A DNA stretch of 64,000 nucleotides from Mucilaginibacter corticis (GCF_007558865.1 NZ_VLPK01000004.1:124001-188000), one strand, 5' to 3'. Shown: positions 21,499-30,480, counted from the stretch's first letter. The notes: generated by a model not told the origin, from the sequence alone. A program made the numbers and translations.

Positions 21499-23397
21499 TT
21501 AGTCGACTGTCTTATCATCGGCAGGTTTAATAATAACGTTATCATTCGCTGTTTGCAGCTTTTTAAGCATTTCGCTGCCTATCAGCGCATCAATCATGCC
21601 GTTACCACCGCCCTCTTTACCGCTTACCAGTATGTCGGGCACCAGTTTAATACCGTGGGCAGCCAAAGCTTCGGCTACACGTACAATGGCGTATTGCTCG
21701 GTACCCATGGCCTCGGTTTTTTGCTTGGTTACTTCGGCTTCTGACAAACCAATGGCCTTGATCTTGCTGGCTTCGGCACTACCGTTCACTTCGGTGGCGT
21801 TCGCGTCGGCCTTGGCGTTTACGGTCTTGGCTTCGGCATCGGCCTTGGCTATAATGGTACGCACCTCGGCATCCGCTTTAGCGTTAATGGTTTTGGCTTC
21901 GGCCTCACCTTTTGACGCGGCTACCTTAGATGCGGCCATCTGTGTGTTGATCTCAACCTGGCGGGTCGACTTCACAACTTCAGGCTGCATATCTGCACCG
22001 GCTTTAGCGCTTTCAAATTCCTTACGTTCAATCTGCGCGTTACGCTGTATCTCATAAGTGATCTTTTCCTGTTCGGCCAGCTTACGGTCGGTCAGGGTTT
22101 TCATCAAGGCGGGCGGCGGCGTAATGTCACCTATCAGCGTATCAACACCAACTACGTTATAATTATCCAATACCTTGCTGATGTGCTGCTTGGCATCATC
22201 CTGCCTTTGGATCCGGTTTGCCAGGAACTCGATCACGTCACTCTTTTGTGCCGAGTTACGGAAGTAGTTGGCAATGGTAGGCTCCAACACCTGCGACACC
22301 AGGTTGCGCATGTTACCGAAACGGGCGATAACCTTTGGCGCTTCGTTACGCGGAATGTGGATGATCTGCGACACGTCCAGGTTGAACGTAAAACCGTCAG
22401 ACGAACGTACGGTGATGGTACACAGGTTCTTATCCAGCTCATGCGCTTCGGTACGGCTGTCGGCCCAGTTCAGCACAATGTTGGTGGTAGGCACAACCTC
22501 AACCGCATGGGTGTAAATGTTTACCGGGTGCTTACCGGGGTCGAGCGGTTGTTCCCAAACACCTTTTTCGTTATGTTTTACAATGTTACCGTGTTTAAAG
22601 CTGTCGCCGGTGGTGTCCTTACCCTCAGGGCCTACGAACGAGTTGACCACGCCCACATAGCCGATAGGGATGTAAACCATATCCACCTGTTCAACAATTA
22701 CAAACCAGGGGTTAAGGTAATAAGTACCCGCCAGGATCACATCTTCCTGCAAACCCTTCATACCGCCTGCGTTGATAAAGGCCATAGGGTCCTGGTAGTT
22801 TTTGTGCCCTGCTACGGATACACCCGCAATTTCGCCTTTGTCAAGCGGTTCACCGTCAAGCGTGGTTACTATGCCCACCTTGTTTTCATGGATCTGGGTA
22901 ATAGGCACCATCTCTACCTCAAACAAGAAGGTATTGATACGGTAACTACCCGGCGTTAAGAATGCAGCCTGCGGGCCCTTCTGGCCTTTGTTGTCCAAAA
23001 ATGCAATAGCATCCTGGAACTTGTCGCAGTCTACCGGTTTACCCAGCACACGGCCCATATCCATAGGCGCGCCGTCTTTGGCCTTTACCAGGCCCAGCTT
23101 ACCCTGCGGGATGATGGTAAAAGCTTCCATAGTAATGCTGTACTGCCACGGCCACATGCGCCAGTACAGGCCCGGGGCAAGCGCTTTGGCCTGCATACCT
23201 GCTTCGCCATGTATGGCGATGATGCGGCCGTCGGGCAGACGCTTATCGCGCGCCAGCACGTACTTTTTAACCACCAGCCCGATACGGTCATCAGGTACGA
23301 TGATCATACCGAAGAAAACACGAAGTACAAATTTGTACATCACAAGAATAACCACGACGGGAACTACCCACCATAGTGAAAAAATTAAATCAGCCAT
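21499..23397 (-). CDS. Large SPFH/flotillin-like membrane protein
   Basis: A 632-residue protein. One N-terminal membrane helix (LWWVVPVVVILVMYKFVL) is followed by three related modules of about 90 residues. Each begins near 'D-R-I-G-L-V', 'G-K-L-G-L-V' or 'N-K-V-G-I-V' and contains a G-x-P-x-D/K-x-G element. Next comes an SPFH/band-7 domain (TITVRSSDGFTFNLDVSQII, FGNMRNLVSQVLEPTIANYF). A long coiled-coil follows, rich in ten-residue A-K-A-D-A-E repeats, and then a Gly-rich tail. SPFH proteins form cage-like oligomers at the membrane and shape its microdomains or guard proteases. No NfeD partner is adjacent. The modules make it larger than ordinary flotillins. Confidence 0.85.
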   Translation of the reverse strand: MADLIFSLWWVVPVVVILVMYKFVLRVFFGMIIVPDDRIGLVVKKYVLARDKRLPDGRIIAIHGEAGMQAKALAPGLYWRMWPWQYSITMEAFTIIPQGKLGLVKAKDGAPMDMGRVLGKPVDCDKFQDAIAFLDNKGQKGPQAAFLTPGSYRINTFLFEVEMVPITQIHENKVGIVTTLDGEPLDKGEIAGVSVAGHKNYQDPMAFINAGGMKGLQEDVILAGTYYLNPWFVIVEQVDMVYIPIGYVGVVNSFVGPEGKDTTGDSFKHGNIVKHNEKGVWEQPLDPGKHPVNIYTHAVEVVPTTNIVLNWADSRTEAHELDKNLCTITVRSSDGFTFNLDVSQIIHIPRNEAPKVIARFGNMRNLVSQVLEPTIANYFRNSAQKSDVIEFLANRIQRQDDAKQHISKVLDNYNVVGVDTLIGDITPPPALMKTLTDRKLAEQEKITYEIQRNAQIERKEFESAKAGADMQPEVVKSTRQVEINTQMAASKVAASKGEAEAKTINAKADAEVRTIIAKADAEAKTVNAKADANATEVNGSAEASKIKAIGLSEAEVTKQKTEAMGTEQYAIVRVAEALAAHGIKLVPDILVSGKEGGGNGMIDALIGSEMLKKLQTANDNVIIKPADDKTVD

Positions 23398-23611
23398 TAT
23401 TTTTTTGGTTTTTTTATCCGGAACCCTTAAGGTAGGCGGGCCCTCACAAAACTTACAGCTTAAACTGGTTACCTTAACTGTATAGTATCATTATGATGAT
23501 GGATTATTTGTTTTGTTACAAAAAATGTAAGATATTTTTAAATATGTTGAGGATATGGTAATAGAGCTTTGCGTAAGCAATATCATATTGGACGATATCA
23601 GACATGATCGT
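23398..23611. other. Spacer upstream of the SPFH gene
   Basis: No gene, RNA family or clear promoter was recognised. The right end merges into the palindromic repeat at 23612-23703. Confidence 0.4.
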
Positions 23612-23703
23612 CATCGCGAACGAGGTACGAGTGTGGCGATCTCTACACGATAGGTAAACGACATACCTGGCGTGTAGAGATTGCCACGCTATCGCTCGCA
23701 ATG
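23612..23703. repeat. Long intergenic inverted repeat (CGTGTAGAGA family)
   Basis: Left part: CATCGCGAACGAGG..., GTGTGGCGATCTCTACACG. Right part: CGTGTAGAGATTGCCACGC..., CGCTCGCAATG. The arms are imperfect reverse complements over about 33 bases with a 20-base centre. It resembles the dispersed repeats of Bacteroidota containing CGATAGCG-type words. Confidence 0.75.
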
Positions 23704-23754
23704 GCGGTTTGATTTACCCGCCCTTCCTTTCATCAACTTTTCATACTAAATTCT

Positions 23755-23762
23755 TATCTTCG
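23755..23762 (+). promoter_or_regulatory. Possible -7 box of fabG
   Basis: TATCTTCG differs from TAnnTTTG by one base and lies 30 bases before the fabG ATG. Confidence 0.35.
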
Positions 23763-23791
23763 CTGCCCGAAACTGATTCTGAATAAAGTTT

Positions 23792-24535
23792 ATGAAATTA
23801 TTAGAAGGAAAAACCGCGTTAATAACCGGAGCGTCAAAAGGTATTGGGCGCAAAATTGCCGAAAAGTTTGCCGAGCACGGCGCTAATGTGGCTTTTACTT
23901 ACTTATCATCTGTTGAGAAAGGCCAGGCCTTAGAGCAGGAGCTGCAAAGCTTTGGCACTAAAGTAAAAGGCTATCGCAGCGATGCTTCAAAATTTGACGA
24001 GGCTGATAAACTGATCAACGATATCATTGCCGATTTTGGCACTTTAAATATTGTAGTAAACAACGCCGGTATCACCAAAGACGGTTTACTGATGCGCATG
24101 ACAGAAGAGCAGTGGGACGACGTATTAAAGGTTAACCTTAAATCGATCTTTAACGTTACCAAAGCGGCATCAAAGATCATGATGAAAAACCGCGATGGCG
24201 TGTTCATTAACATGAGTTCGGTTGTTGGGGTTGACGGTAACGCCGGTCAGTCGAATTATGCGGCTTCAAAAGCAGGTATTATCGGTTTCTCAAAATCAAT
24301 AGCTAAAGAATTAGGTTCACGTAATATTCGTACCAACGTTATCGCTCCGGGCTTTATCCGCACCGAAATGACCGAGGTTTTAGACCCTAAAGTTGTTGAA
24401 GGCTGGGCGGCATCTATCCCGCTTAAACGTGCCGGCGAAACTGAAGACGTAGCCAACGCATGCGTTTTCTTAGCGTCAGACATGGCAACTTACATCACCG
24501 GACAGGTTATCCCGGTTGATGGTGGAATGTTGTAA
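23792..24535 (+). CDS. fabG: 3-oxoacyl-ACP reductase
   Basis: A 247-residue short-chain dehydrogenase. It has the NADPH-binding TGASKGIG near residue 13, NNAGITKDGLL, the catalytic Ser in SSVVGVDGNAGQ, and the YAASK Tyr-Lys pair, with NVIAPGFIRTEM and the C-terminal GQVIPVDGGM. These match FabG, which reduces 3-ketoacyl-ACP in fatty acid elongation; the Asn in NNAG and the GITRD/GITKD element are typical of FabG rather than other SDRs. A terminator closes it, and the gene stands alone, not beside fabD/acpP as in some genomes. Confidence 0.93.
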   Translation: MKLLEGKTALITGASKGIGRKIAEKFAEHGANVAFTYLSSVEKGQALEQELQSFGTKVKGYRSDASKFDEADKLINDIIADFGTLNIVVNNAGITKDGLLMRMTEEQWDDVLKVNLKSIFNVTKAASKIMMKNRDGVFINMSSVVGVDGNAGQSNYAASKAGIIGFSKSIAKELGSRNIRTNVIAPGFIRTEMTEVLDPKVVEGWAASIPLKRAGETEDVANACVFLASDMATYITGQVIPVDGGML

Positions 24536-24584
24536 TTAGTTATCAGAGATTAGTGATTAGAGATTAGTTGCTTAAACATATTTA

Positions 24585-24620
24585 AAACAGCATATTTGAT
24601 ATACAAGTATGCTGTTTTTT
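24585..24620 (+). terminator. Rho-independent terminator after fabG
   Basis: AAACAGCATA and TATGCTGTTT pair perfectly, followed by a T run whose last T is at 24621, adjoining the ATG of the next gene. Confidence 0.85.
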
Positions 24621-24621
24621 T

Positions 24622-25176
24622 ATGCGGATATTTTTAACTTTTTTCGCTGCGGTGTTGTTATTAGGCTGTAGTTATCCTAAAAAGGATTACATTATGCCTG
24701 ATAAAAAAGATATTAATGAAGTTATAAAAGCGGTAATTACTCAAGGTAAATCGTTCCGTGATACATTGCCTTTGTCTGTTGATCTTTATGGGCAGGATGG
24801 CCCGGAGAAAGATTTTTTTGCTTTTGAGGTAGATTGGCTTTTAGATGCTAAGAAACCTTTTCATTTTCAAAAGGCAGATTCTGCTTATTTCCTTTTTCAA
24901 ATTCATCATTTACATCATTTAAAAATTGATACGACTGGCCTTTTAAAGACAAAATTTACTAACACCGCTCAAATACTTAACGAAAGCTGGGACCAACGCA
25001 AGCAATACTTTCACAATAGCCTAATGATACCGCTGTTTTCATCAGATCAAAAACAGGCTTATGTGCTGACGGATAGTTATTATGGTATAATGGCTGGTGA
25101 GGGCTACAGTTTTACACTCCGTAAAATAAAAGGTAAATGGCAAATTATATATGAAGAGCTTGCCTGGCAAAGTTGA
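24622..25176 (+). CDS. Putative lipoprotein of unknown function
   Basis: A 184-residue protein with a lipoprotein signal: MRIFLTFFAAVLLLGCSYPK, cysteine at residue 16 following L-L-L-G. I do not recognise the mature part (YPKKDYIMPDKKDINEVIKA, then DGPEKDFFAFEVDWLL and a C-terminal YGIMAGEGYSFTLRKIKGKW). It looks like a soluble alpha/beta domain anchored to a membrane by its N-terminal lipid. The coding sequence is AT-rich compared with fabG, so it may be a newcomer. The start codon touches the T run of the fabG terminator, leaving no room for its own ribosome-binding site, so a downstream start or read-through must be considered. Confidence 0.7.
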   Translation: MRIFLTFFAAVLLLGCSYPKKDYIMPDKKDINEVIKAVITQGKSFRDTLPLSVDLYGQDGPEKDFFAFEVDWLLDAKKPFHFQKADSAYFLFQIHHLHHLKIDTTGLLKTKFTNTAQILNESWDQRKQYFHNSLMIPLFSSDQKQAYVLTDSYYGIMAGEGYSFTLRKIKGKWQIIYEELAWQS

Positions 25177-25244
25177 CTCGTTATCAATATTATTACACCA
25201 AACTTTCACAATAATTTCGCATTTTGCACAATAACGTAAAACAA

Positions 25245-25262
25245 TCCTGATAGCTATCAGGA
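25245..25262. repeat. Perfect 18-base palindrome TCCTGATAGCTATCAGGA
   Basis: The sequence equals its own reverse complement and lies 23 bases before the vWA gene ATG. A GC-richer relative (TCCCGATCGCTATCGGGA) stands at 58191-58208. Confidence 0.7.
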
Positions 25263-25284
25263 CGTACATCGTTTACCTTTAAAA

Positions 25285-27372
25285 ATGTTGCTATTTTCTA
25301 TCACGTGGGGAGCTGTTTCGGGATGGTGGGCGTTGGTCTGCCTGTTGCTGGGTTTGCTGTATGCCTGGTTAATGTACCGGCAGCCGGTAAACCTGGGTGA
25401 TAGGTTTCGTTACTTACTATCGGTGTTCCGAGCTGTCGCTGTGTTTTTGATAGCCATGCTGTTGGTGTCGCCATTGGTTAAGTCGAGCAATTACCAGCCG
25501 CAAAAGCCGCTTGTTTTAATAGCGCAGGATAATTCAGAATCTATCAATACATTTCATCCTGCCGGATTTAATCCTGCTAAATTTGTTGATGACCTTGGCA
25601 AACTCAAACAGCAATTGGGCGATGGTTACGAGGTGCAGGAATTTAATTTCGGGCATGACCTTGACGGGGGGCTTTCAAAAAACTTTACCGGTAAACAAAC
25701 CAATATAGCAGCAGCCCTGCGGCAGCTGAACGACAGGTTTGTCAATCAAAATATCGGAGCACTTGTTTTGGCATCCGACGGATTATATAACCAGGGTGCC
25801 GATCCGCAATACGAGGCACGCAACTTTAAAACCAACATTTATACCATAGCTTTAGGCGATACCGTTGCCAAACGCGATCTGCTGATAGGTAATGTAAACT
25901 ATAACAAGACCGCATTTTTAGGGAACGATTTCGAGATAGAGGTACTGGCCCAGGCTTTTCAAAGCAAAGGCGAAACCATGCATCTTACTGTAACCGAGGA
26001 TGGCAGACAGGTAAATACGCAACTTATCCCGGTTAATAATGATGCTTTTAAAAAGATATTGACCATTAAGTTAAATGCTGATAAAAAGGGTATCCATAAA
26101 TTTAATATCAGCATCACACCGGTTAAAAACGAGCTGTCCACACAAAATAATACCGAAACTATTTATGTAGAAGTGCTTGACGCCAAACAAAAGATATTGC
26201 TGGTTTATGATGGCCCGCACCCCGATATCAGCGTAATAAAACAAGCCATTGAGGCTAACAAAAACTACGAATTAAAGGCCAGCCTGCTATCAGACATCGG
26301 GACTTTGAAGTTAAACGATTACAGCCTGGTAGTTTTACATCAGCCTTCAGCAGGTACTTTCGCGGCAATGAAAGACCTGATCGCTAAAGGCAAAACACCA
26401 TTATGGTACATGCTGGGCGCGCCGGCCGATGTGCCTGATTTTAATGCGGCGCAAAAGTTAACCCGTATCAGTACGGCCCGTGCCGAGATGCAGGAAGTAT
26501 TTGCACAACCCGTGCCTGATTTCTCCGCTTTTACCTTGTCAGATTCTACACTGCAAAAAATAGCTAAGCTGCCGCCTTTACTGGCGCCGTTTGGCAGTTA
26601 CACATCGGCGGTAAGTAATGGAATCTTGTTTAAGCAAAAGATCGGGTCGGTAGCCACCAGTTACCCACTGTTGTTATTTGGCGATGATGGCGGCAGGCGG
26701 ATAGGCGTGCTTACCGGAGAGGGTTTGTGGCGCTGGCAACTGGCCGAGTTTGAAAGCTATGGCAATCATCACGCTATGGAAGAATTATTTAGCCAAAGTG
26801 TGCAATACCTGACTGCCAATGCCAACAGGCAGCGTTTCAGGGCCTACCCGGCAAAGAATATTTTTGACGAGGGTGAGAATGTACTACTTAATGCCGAACT
26901 GTACAACGACGCGCTTGAACTGGTTAACACCCCCGACGTTAAAATTGAACTAAAAAATACCGATGGTAAAAATTACAGCTTTTTAGCCACGCGCAACGGG
27001 CAAAGCTATCAGCTTGACGCGGGCACCTTGCCGGTGGGTGAGTACACCTATACCGCAAATACCAAATTAGGTGATAAGCTGTTTAACGCTAACGGGCAAT
27101 TAACGGTTAAACCACTTAACTTAGAGATCAGGCAAAGCGCGGCTGATCACCGTTTATTAAAAAACATGGCTAAGCAAAGCGGCGGCGAAATGCTGCAGCC
27201 ATCAGAGATAAGCCGCCTTGCAGACCTGATCCGCAAAAATGAAAACATTAAAACCCTGGTTTACGAAGACAAGCACTACAGTGATTTGATAGACGTGAAA
27301 TGGGTCTTCCTGCTGATAGTGGCCCTGTTAAGCACAGAATGGTTTTTAAGAAAACGAGAAGGCGAGATATAG
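25285..27372 (+). CDS. vWA-domain membrane protein of unknown function
   Basis: A 695-residue protein. Two N-terminal membrane helices (residues about 5-28 and 44-62) and one near the C-terminus (WVFLLIVALLSTEWFL) enclose a large periplasmic or extracytoplasmic part. The MIDAS-like residues are visible: AQDNSESI (D-x-S-x-S) and LASDGLYNQG (Asp), with a T-x-x between. Two further beta-rich domains follow, with ILLVYDGPHPDISVIKQAI and GVLTGEGLWRWQL, resembling glutamine-amidotransferase-like and Ig-like segments of Bacteroidota membrane vWA proteins. No cofactor or partner is evident. It has a 109-base spacer with a palindrome before it. Confidence 0.78.
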   Translation: MLLFSITWGAVSGWWALVCLLLGLLYAWLMYRQPVNLGDRFRYLLSVFRAVAVFLIAMLLVSPLVKSSNYQPQKPLVLIAQDNSESINTFHPAGFNPAKFVDDLGKLKQQLGDGYEVQEFNFGHDLDGGLSKNFTGKQTNIAAALRQLNDRFVNQNIGALVLASDGLYNQGADPQYEARNFKTNIYTIALGDTVAKRDLLIGNVNYNKTAFLGNDFEIEVLAQAFQSKGETMHLTVTEDGRQVNTQLIPVNNDAFKKILTIKLNADKKGIHKFNISITPVKNELSTQNNTETIYVEVLDAKQKILLVYDGPHPDISVIKQAIEANKNYELKASLLSDIGTLKLNDYSLVVLHQPSAGTFAAMKDLIAKGKTPLWYMLGAPADVPDFNAAQKLTRISTARAEMQEVFAQPVPDFSAFTLSDSTLQKIAKLPPLLAPFGSYTSAVSNGILFKQKIGSVATSYPLLLFGDDGGRRIGVLTGEGLWRWQLAEFESYGNHHAMEELFSQSVQYLTANANRQRFRAYPAKNIFDEGENVLLNAELYNDALELVNTPDVKIELKNTDGKNYSFLATRNGQSYQLDAGTLPVGEYTYTANTKLGDKLFNANGQLTVKPLNLEIRQSAADHRLLKNMAKQSGGEMLQPSEISRLADLIRKNENIKTLVYEDKHYSDLIDVKWVFLLIVALLSTEWFLRKREGEI

Positions 27373-27398
27373 CGAATAATATATAAGCATCCGCAAAC

Positions 27399-27424
27399 CA
27401 CTAATCTCTAATCAACTGATCTCT
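27399..27424. repeat. Degenerate CTAATCT short tandem repeat
   Basis: CTAATCTCTAATCAACTGATCT is built of imperfect seven-base words. The same words, on the other strand, are at 24545-24567 and 48111-48140. This copy lies between two convergent genes. Confidence 0.6.
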
Positions 27425-27425
27425 C

Positions 27426-28307
27426 TTAACGCGGTTCCCCATCGGCTAATGCCTTGGCGGCGCGTTTAATGGCCAGCTCTTCTTTCCAGTTCATATAGCG
27501 CGATTTAAAGTTGCGTTTCATTACATCGTCAAACTTGCGCTGTATAGTTAAATTGTAAAGGCTTTTTGCTTTAATGGCCCATGAACTATCCCAGGCACGC
27601 AGCGAGATAGAGAAAGAACCATCCAGATATTTCATCCAGTGCCAGTAGCCGGTAGGCATAAACAGGGTGTCGCCATGTTCAAGTATCATTTCCTGTCCTT
27701 CAACACCGTCTAAGGCCGGGAATTTATTGAAATCGGGTTTCTCTATATCGTAATCCTCCAGCGCGTAAGTAGCAAATGGGATCTGGTACAGGCGTTCGCT
27801 CCATTTATTATCAAACAAAATAACATGCTTGCGCCCGTTAAAATGCGTGTGGAAAATATGGGCAAGGTCAATATCGTAATGCAGGAAAGTTATTGATCCG
27901 GCGCCGCCGAAAAACATATTGGGGTATTTATCCAGAAAACCACCCATCAGGTCGGTTGGCGAGCGGTAATCGTCCAGTAATTTCGGCGCGTGTTTTATGG
28001 GGTCGAATAAAAATATCCGCAGGTCTGTAGGCTCTTTTTGGATCAGGTCAATGTAATCGCCAAACTTCATTTCGGAAGCCGATGCATTGATGGGTTTTGA
28101 TGGGTCGGCCTTTGAACTGTCATACAGCGGGACTATCTGATCGCCTACGGTTTCCTTTAAATACTCAAAGGTCCATTTTTTTAAAGCTGGCCAGCTTTCA
28201 GTTGCTTTGCGTATTACCAAAGGTTTACGCGGCTTTAAATAATTATTAATAAAATCCTCTTTTGTTATACTATCAACCCTGTCAATAGGGGTTAAAATAA
28301 TGCCCAT
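27426..28307 (-). CDS. JmjC/cupin-like 2-oxoglutarate-dependent oxygenase-type protein
   Basis: A 293-residue cytosolic protein of the Cupin_8 / FIH-like group. It opens with FINNYLKPRKPLVIRKATESWPAL, the family start. The iron site has FLHYDIDLAHIFHTHFNGRK (the H-x-D pair) and FMPTGYWHWMKYL (second His). Family members hydroxylate side chains of proteins, RNA or small molecules using iron, oxygen and 2-oxoglutarate; the substrate here is unknown. The start is set at the ATG 28307, since an upstream GTG at 28313 adds only two residues and a TATTTTTG -7 box (28328-28335, minus strand) fits the ATG. The C-terminus is basic. Confidence 0.82.
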   Translation of the reverse strand: MGIILTPIDRVDSITKEDFINNYLKPRKPLVIRKATESWPALKKWTFEYLKETVGDQIVPLYDSSKADPSKPINASASEMKFGDYIDLIQKEPTDLRIFLFDPIKHAPKLLDDYRSPTDLMGGFLDKYPNMFFGGAGSITFLHYDIDLAHIFHTHFNGRKHVILFDNKWSERLYQIPFATYALEDYDIEKPDFNKFPALDGVEGQEMILEHGDTLFMPTGYWHWMKYLDGSFSISLRAWDSSWAIKAKSLYNLTIQRKFDDVMKRNFKSRYMNWKEELAIKRAAKALADGEPR

Positions 28308-28394
28308 GTTCACAATTAATTAACACGCAAAAATAATTAATTGAATAAATGTGAAATATGGCATGTTTGTTTTTGATATTTTGCTGACAAAAAT

Positions 28395-28424
28395 AAAACC
28401 CGGCGCTTTAGCAACCGGGTTTTT
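28395..28424 (-). terminator. Rho-independent terminator after the fasciclin gene
   Basis: AAAACCCGG (28395-28403) pairs with CCGGGTTTT (28415-28423). On the minus strand it follows the fasciclin stop and has a T-rich tail. Confidence 0.82.
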
Positions 28425-28435
28425 CAAAGTATAGA

Positions 28436-28507
28436 TAATTTATGGCTACGGTTTCCGTCTCTGCCAACGAACATAAGCAAGCCGCTTACCGCTAAAGCCA
28501 TAAATTA
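28436..28507. other. 72-base stem-loop of unknown identity
   Basis: TAATTTATGGCT (28436-28447) is an exact reverse complement of AGCCATAAATTA (28496-28507), enclosing a GC-richer 48-base part with further short pairings. It lies between the fasciclin stop and its terminator, so it is transcribed with that gene on the minus strand. Confidence 0.55.
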
Positions 28508-28514
28508 GCTATAT

Positions 28515-29057
28515 TTATTTGGGCATTAATACCGTATTAATTACGTGTATTACGCCATTACTTTGGTTAACGTCTGCAATGGTTATCCATGATTTACCAC
28601 CTTTTTCGTCAACCAGGTATAATTTCTTACCATCGGCTTTAACCCATAATGAGCCGCCTTGTACAGTCTTTAATTCGGTTTTACCGGCTTTAACTTTTGC
28701 CCATAGGTCTGCAGCGCTTAATTTACCGGCTACAACATGATACGTTAATATTTTTGTAAGCGTTGCCTTATTTTCAGGCTTAACCAAAGTTTCTACTGTG
28801 CCTTTAGGCAATTTGTCAAACGCCTCATTAGTAGGTGCAAATACGGTGAATGGTCCGGCAGATTCTAATGTTTCAACCAATCCGGCGGCTTTAACGGCAG
28901 CAACAAGGGTGGTGTGGTCTTTTGAATTTACCGCGTTTTCAACAATGTTTTTTGTAGGGAACATTTCTGCACCGCCAACCATTTTGGTTTGTGCATAAGC
29001 GCCCGGCGCAATTGCAATAGCTGCTAACGCAAGCGCCGTGATAATTAGTTTTTTCAT
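28515..29057 (-). CDS. Secreted fasciclin-domain protein
   Basis: A 180-residue protein with a signal peptide (MKKLIITALALAAIAIAPGAYAQ). A single FAS1 domain follows: TTLVAAVKAAGLVETLESAG, the H1 motif GPFTVFAPTNEAFDKLP, ILTYHVVAGKLSAAD, then NGVIHVINTVLMPK (H2 motif). Fasciclin domains are cell-adhesion or surface-protein modules; single-domain secreted forms are common in Bacteroidota and of unclear function. It is terminated by the hairpin at 28395-28424 and does not form an obvious operon. Confidence 0.94.
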   Translation of the reverse strand: MKKLIITALALAAIAIAPGAYAQTKMVGGAEMFPTKNIVENAVNSKDHTTLVAAVKAAGLVETLESAGPFTVFAPTNEAFDKLPKGTVETLVKPENKATLTKILTYHVVAGKLSAADLWAKVKAGKTELKTVQGGSLWVKADGKKLYLVDEKGGKSWITIADVNQSNGVIHVINTVLMPK

Positions 29058-29211
29058 AATTTTCTGTTATATTTTATTTGAATGAAATACGACAGCTTGA
29101 AAAAGGTAGTTTTTTTGTTGTTATAACTGAGAGTTATAACTTATTGAAATCCAATAATGTTTTACGTGCGTAAGTACCCGCCTTTTCAAATCCGGGTTTA
29201 GCTGTAAGCGT

Positions 29212-30333
29212 TTAAAAAAACAGCTCGGCGGCAATATGGTCGGCGTAGAGTTTGCCGGTTTGGGTGAGGTGAATTTTATTTTCTGTTTGGATGATCCACT
29301 CTTTTTCAAGATAAGGACCGGCCGCTTTTACCAGATCATTGGCGGATGCCGAGGCAATGCTGTTTAACCGGTCAAGGTCCAATCCCCAAATGGTACGTAA
29401 CGAGGTCATGATGTACTCGTTAAGCCTGTTGGTTTCTGTCAGGATCTCTGTTTCGGCAGGCAGGGTATCGGCATGGATGGCCTGCATATATTTGGCATTG
29501 TTGGCAATATTCCATTGCCGGGCCTCGCCGTTGTATGAATGTGCGGATGGGCCAATCCCCAGGTAATTAATGCCCCGCCAGTAATTAGCGTTATGCCTGC
29601 TGTAATGCCCGGATTTACAAAAGTTCGAGATCTCGTAATGTTCAAAGCCTTTGGTTTGCATGGCATCCATCAACAGGGTAAACTGGTCGGCGCTTTGCCG
29701 GTCGTTCATGGGCGGCTGCTTTTTCTTGCTGATCTGCGATGCCAGCGCGGTACGTGGCTCAACGGTCATGGAATATGCCGAAATATGGGGCACATCCAGC
29801 TCAAAAACTTTGGCCAGGTTATGTTTCCATTTTTGTTCGCTAAGCAGGGGATAGCCGTAGATCAGGTCGACGGTGATGTTCTCAAAGCCGAGATCCTGTG
29901 CCCGTTTTACCGATGATTCTGCCTCCTGGGCGCGATGCACGCGGTTCATCCATTGCAGATCTTCATCAAAAAAAGACTGGATGCCTATACTGAAACGGTT
30001 AACGGGCGTTTGGCGCAGGTCATGCAGTTTGGCCTTGTCCAGGTCGTCAGGGTTCGCCTCAAGCGTTATTTCGGCATCGGTGGTGACGGTGTGCACACCA
30101 GTAATGGTATCCAACAGTAAATTGATCTCATTAGCCGATAATATGGATGGCGTACCCCCGCCAAAATAAATGGTTTGGATGCTTTGATTTTGCAGGTAGC
30201 TTTTTTGCAGGTGAAGCTCTTTTACCAACGCTTGCAAAAGCTCATCCTTATACTTTAATGAGGTGCTGAAGTGAAAATCGCAATAATGGCAAGCCTGTTT
30301 GCAAAAAGGGATATGAAGATAGATGCCGGCCAT
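29212..30333 (-). CDS. hemW: Radical SAM heme chaperone HemW
   Basis: A 373-residue radical SAM protein. Residues 1-18 carry MAGIYLHIPFCKQACHYCDF, the CxxxCxxC cluster motif with C11, C15 and C18, and then IYFGGGTPSIL, NRFSIGIQSFFDEDLQWMNR and ISAYSMTVEPRTALA. These are typical of HemW (formerly called HemN-like or oxygen-independent coproporphyrinogen oxidase in many databases). HemW lacks the extra residues needed for coproporphyrinogen oxidation and inserts heme into target proteins. I used the ATG at 30333 rather than a TTG at 30342. A TACCTTTG -7 box ends seven bases before it. Confidence 0.93.
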   Translation of the reverse strand: MAGIYLHIPFCKQACHYCDFHFSTSLKYKDELLQALVKELHLQKSYLQNQSIQTIYFGGGTPSILSANEINLLLDTITGVHTVTTDAEITLEANPDDLDKAKLHDLRQTPVNRFSIGIQSFFDEDLQWMNRVHRAQEAESSVKRAQDLGFENITVDLIYGYPLLSEQKWKHNLAKVFELDVPHISAYSMTVEPRTALASQISKKKQPPMNDRQSADQFTLLMDAMQTKGFEHYEISNFCKSGHYSRHNANYWRGINYLGIGPSAHSYNGEARQWNIANNAKYMQAIHADTLPAETEILTETNRLNEYIMTSLRTIWGLDLDRLNSIASASANDLVKAAGPYLEKEWIIQTENKIHLTQTGKLYADHIAAELFF

Positions 30334-30339
30334 GTGCCG

Positions 30340-30347
30340 CAAAGGTA
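30340..30347 (-). promoter_or_regulatory. -7 promoter box of hemW
   Basis: TACCTTTG on the minus strand, an exact TAnnTTTG, seven bases before the ATG. Confidence 0.5.
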
Positions 30348-30480
30348 AGGAATTTAAATATACTTGGTTTTATACTCAAAAAAGTATGCCGAGCATTTTG
30401 AGGTTTTTAAAAGGTCGTTTACAGCCAATCCAAACAATTTAAACCTATTTTGAGTTATCCTACCACTTATTTTAACCGGT

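Noticed and set aside
22183..22959. 258-residue open frame on the plus strand opposite the SPFH gene
   Set aside because: It is an antisense shadow of a well supported coding region; no start signal, promoter or protein family is visible.
24622..25269. tRNA or small RNA in the AT-rich area after fabG
   Set aside because: No cloverleaf, no CCA end; a lipoprotein signal and open frame explain most of it.
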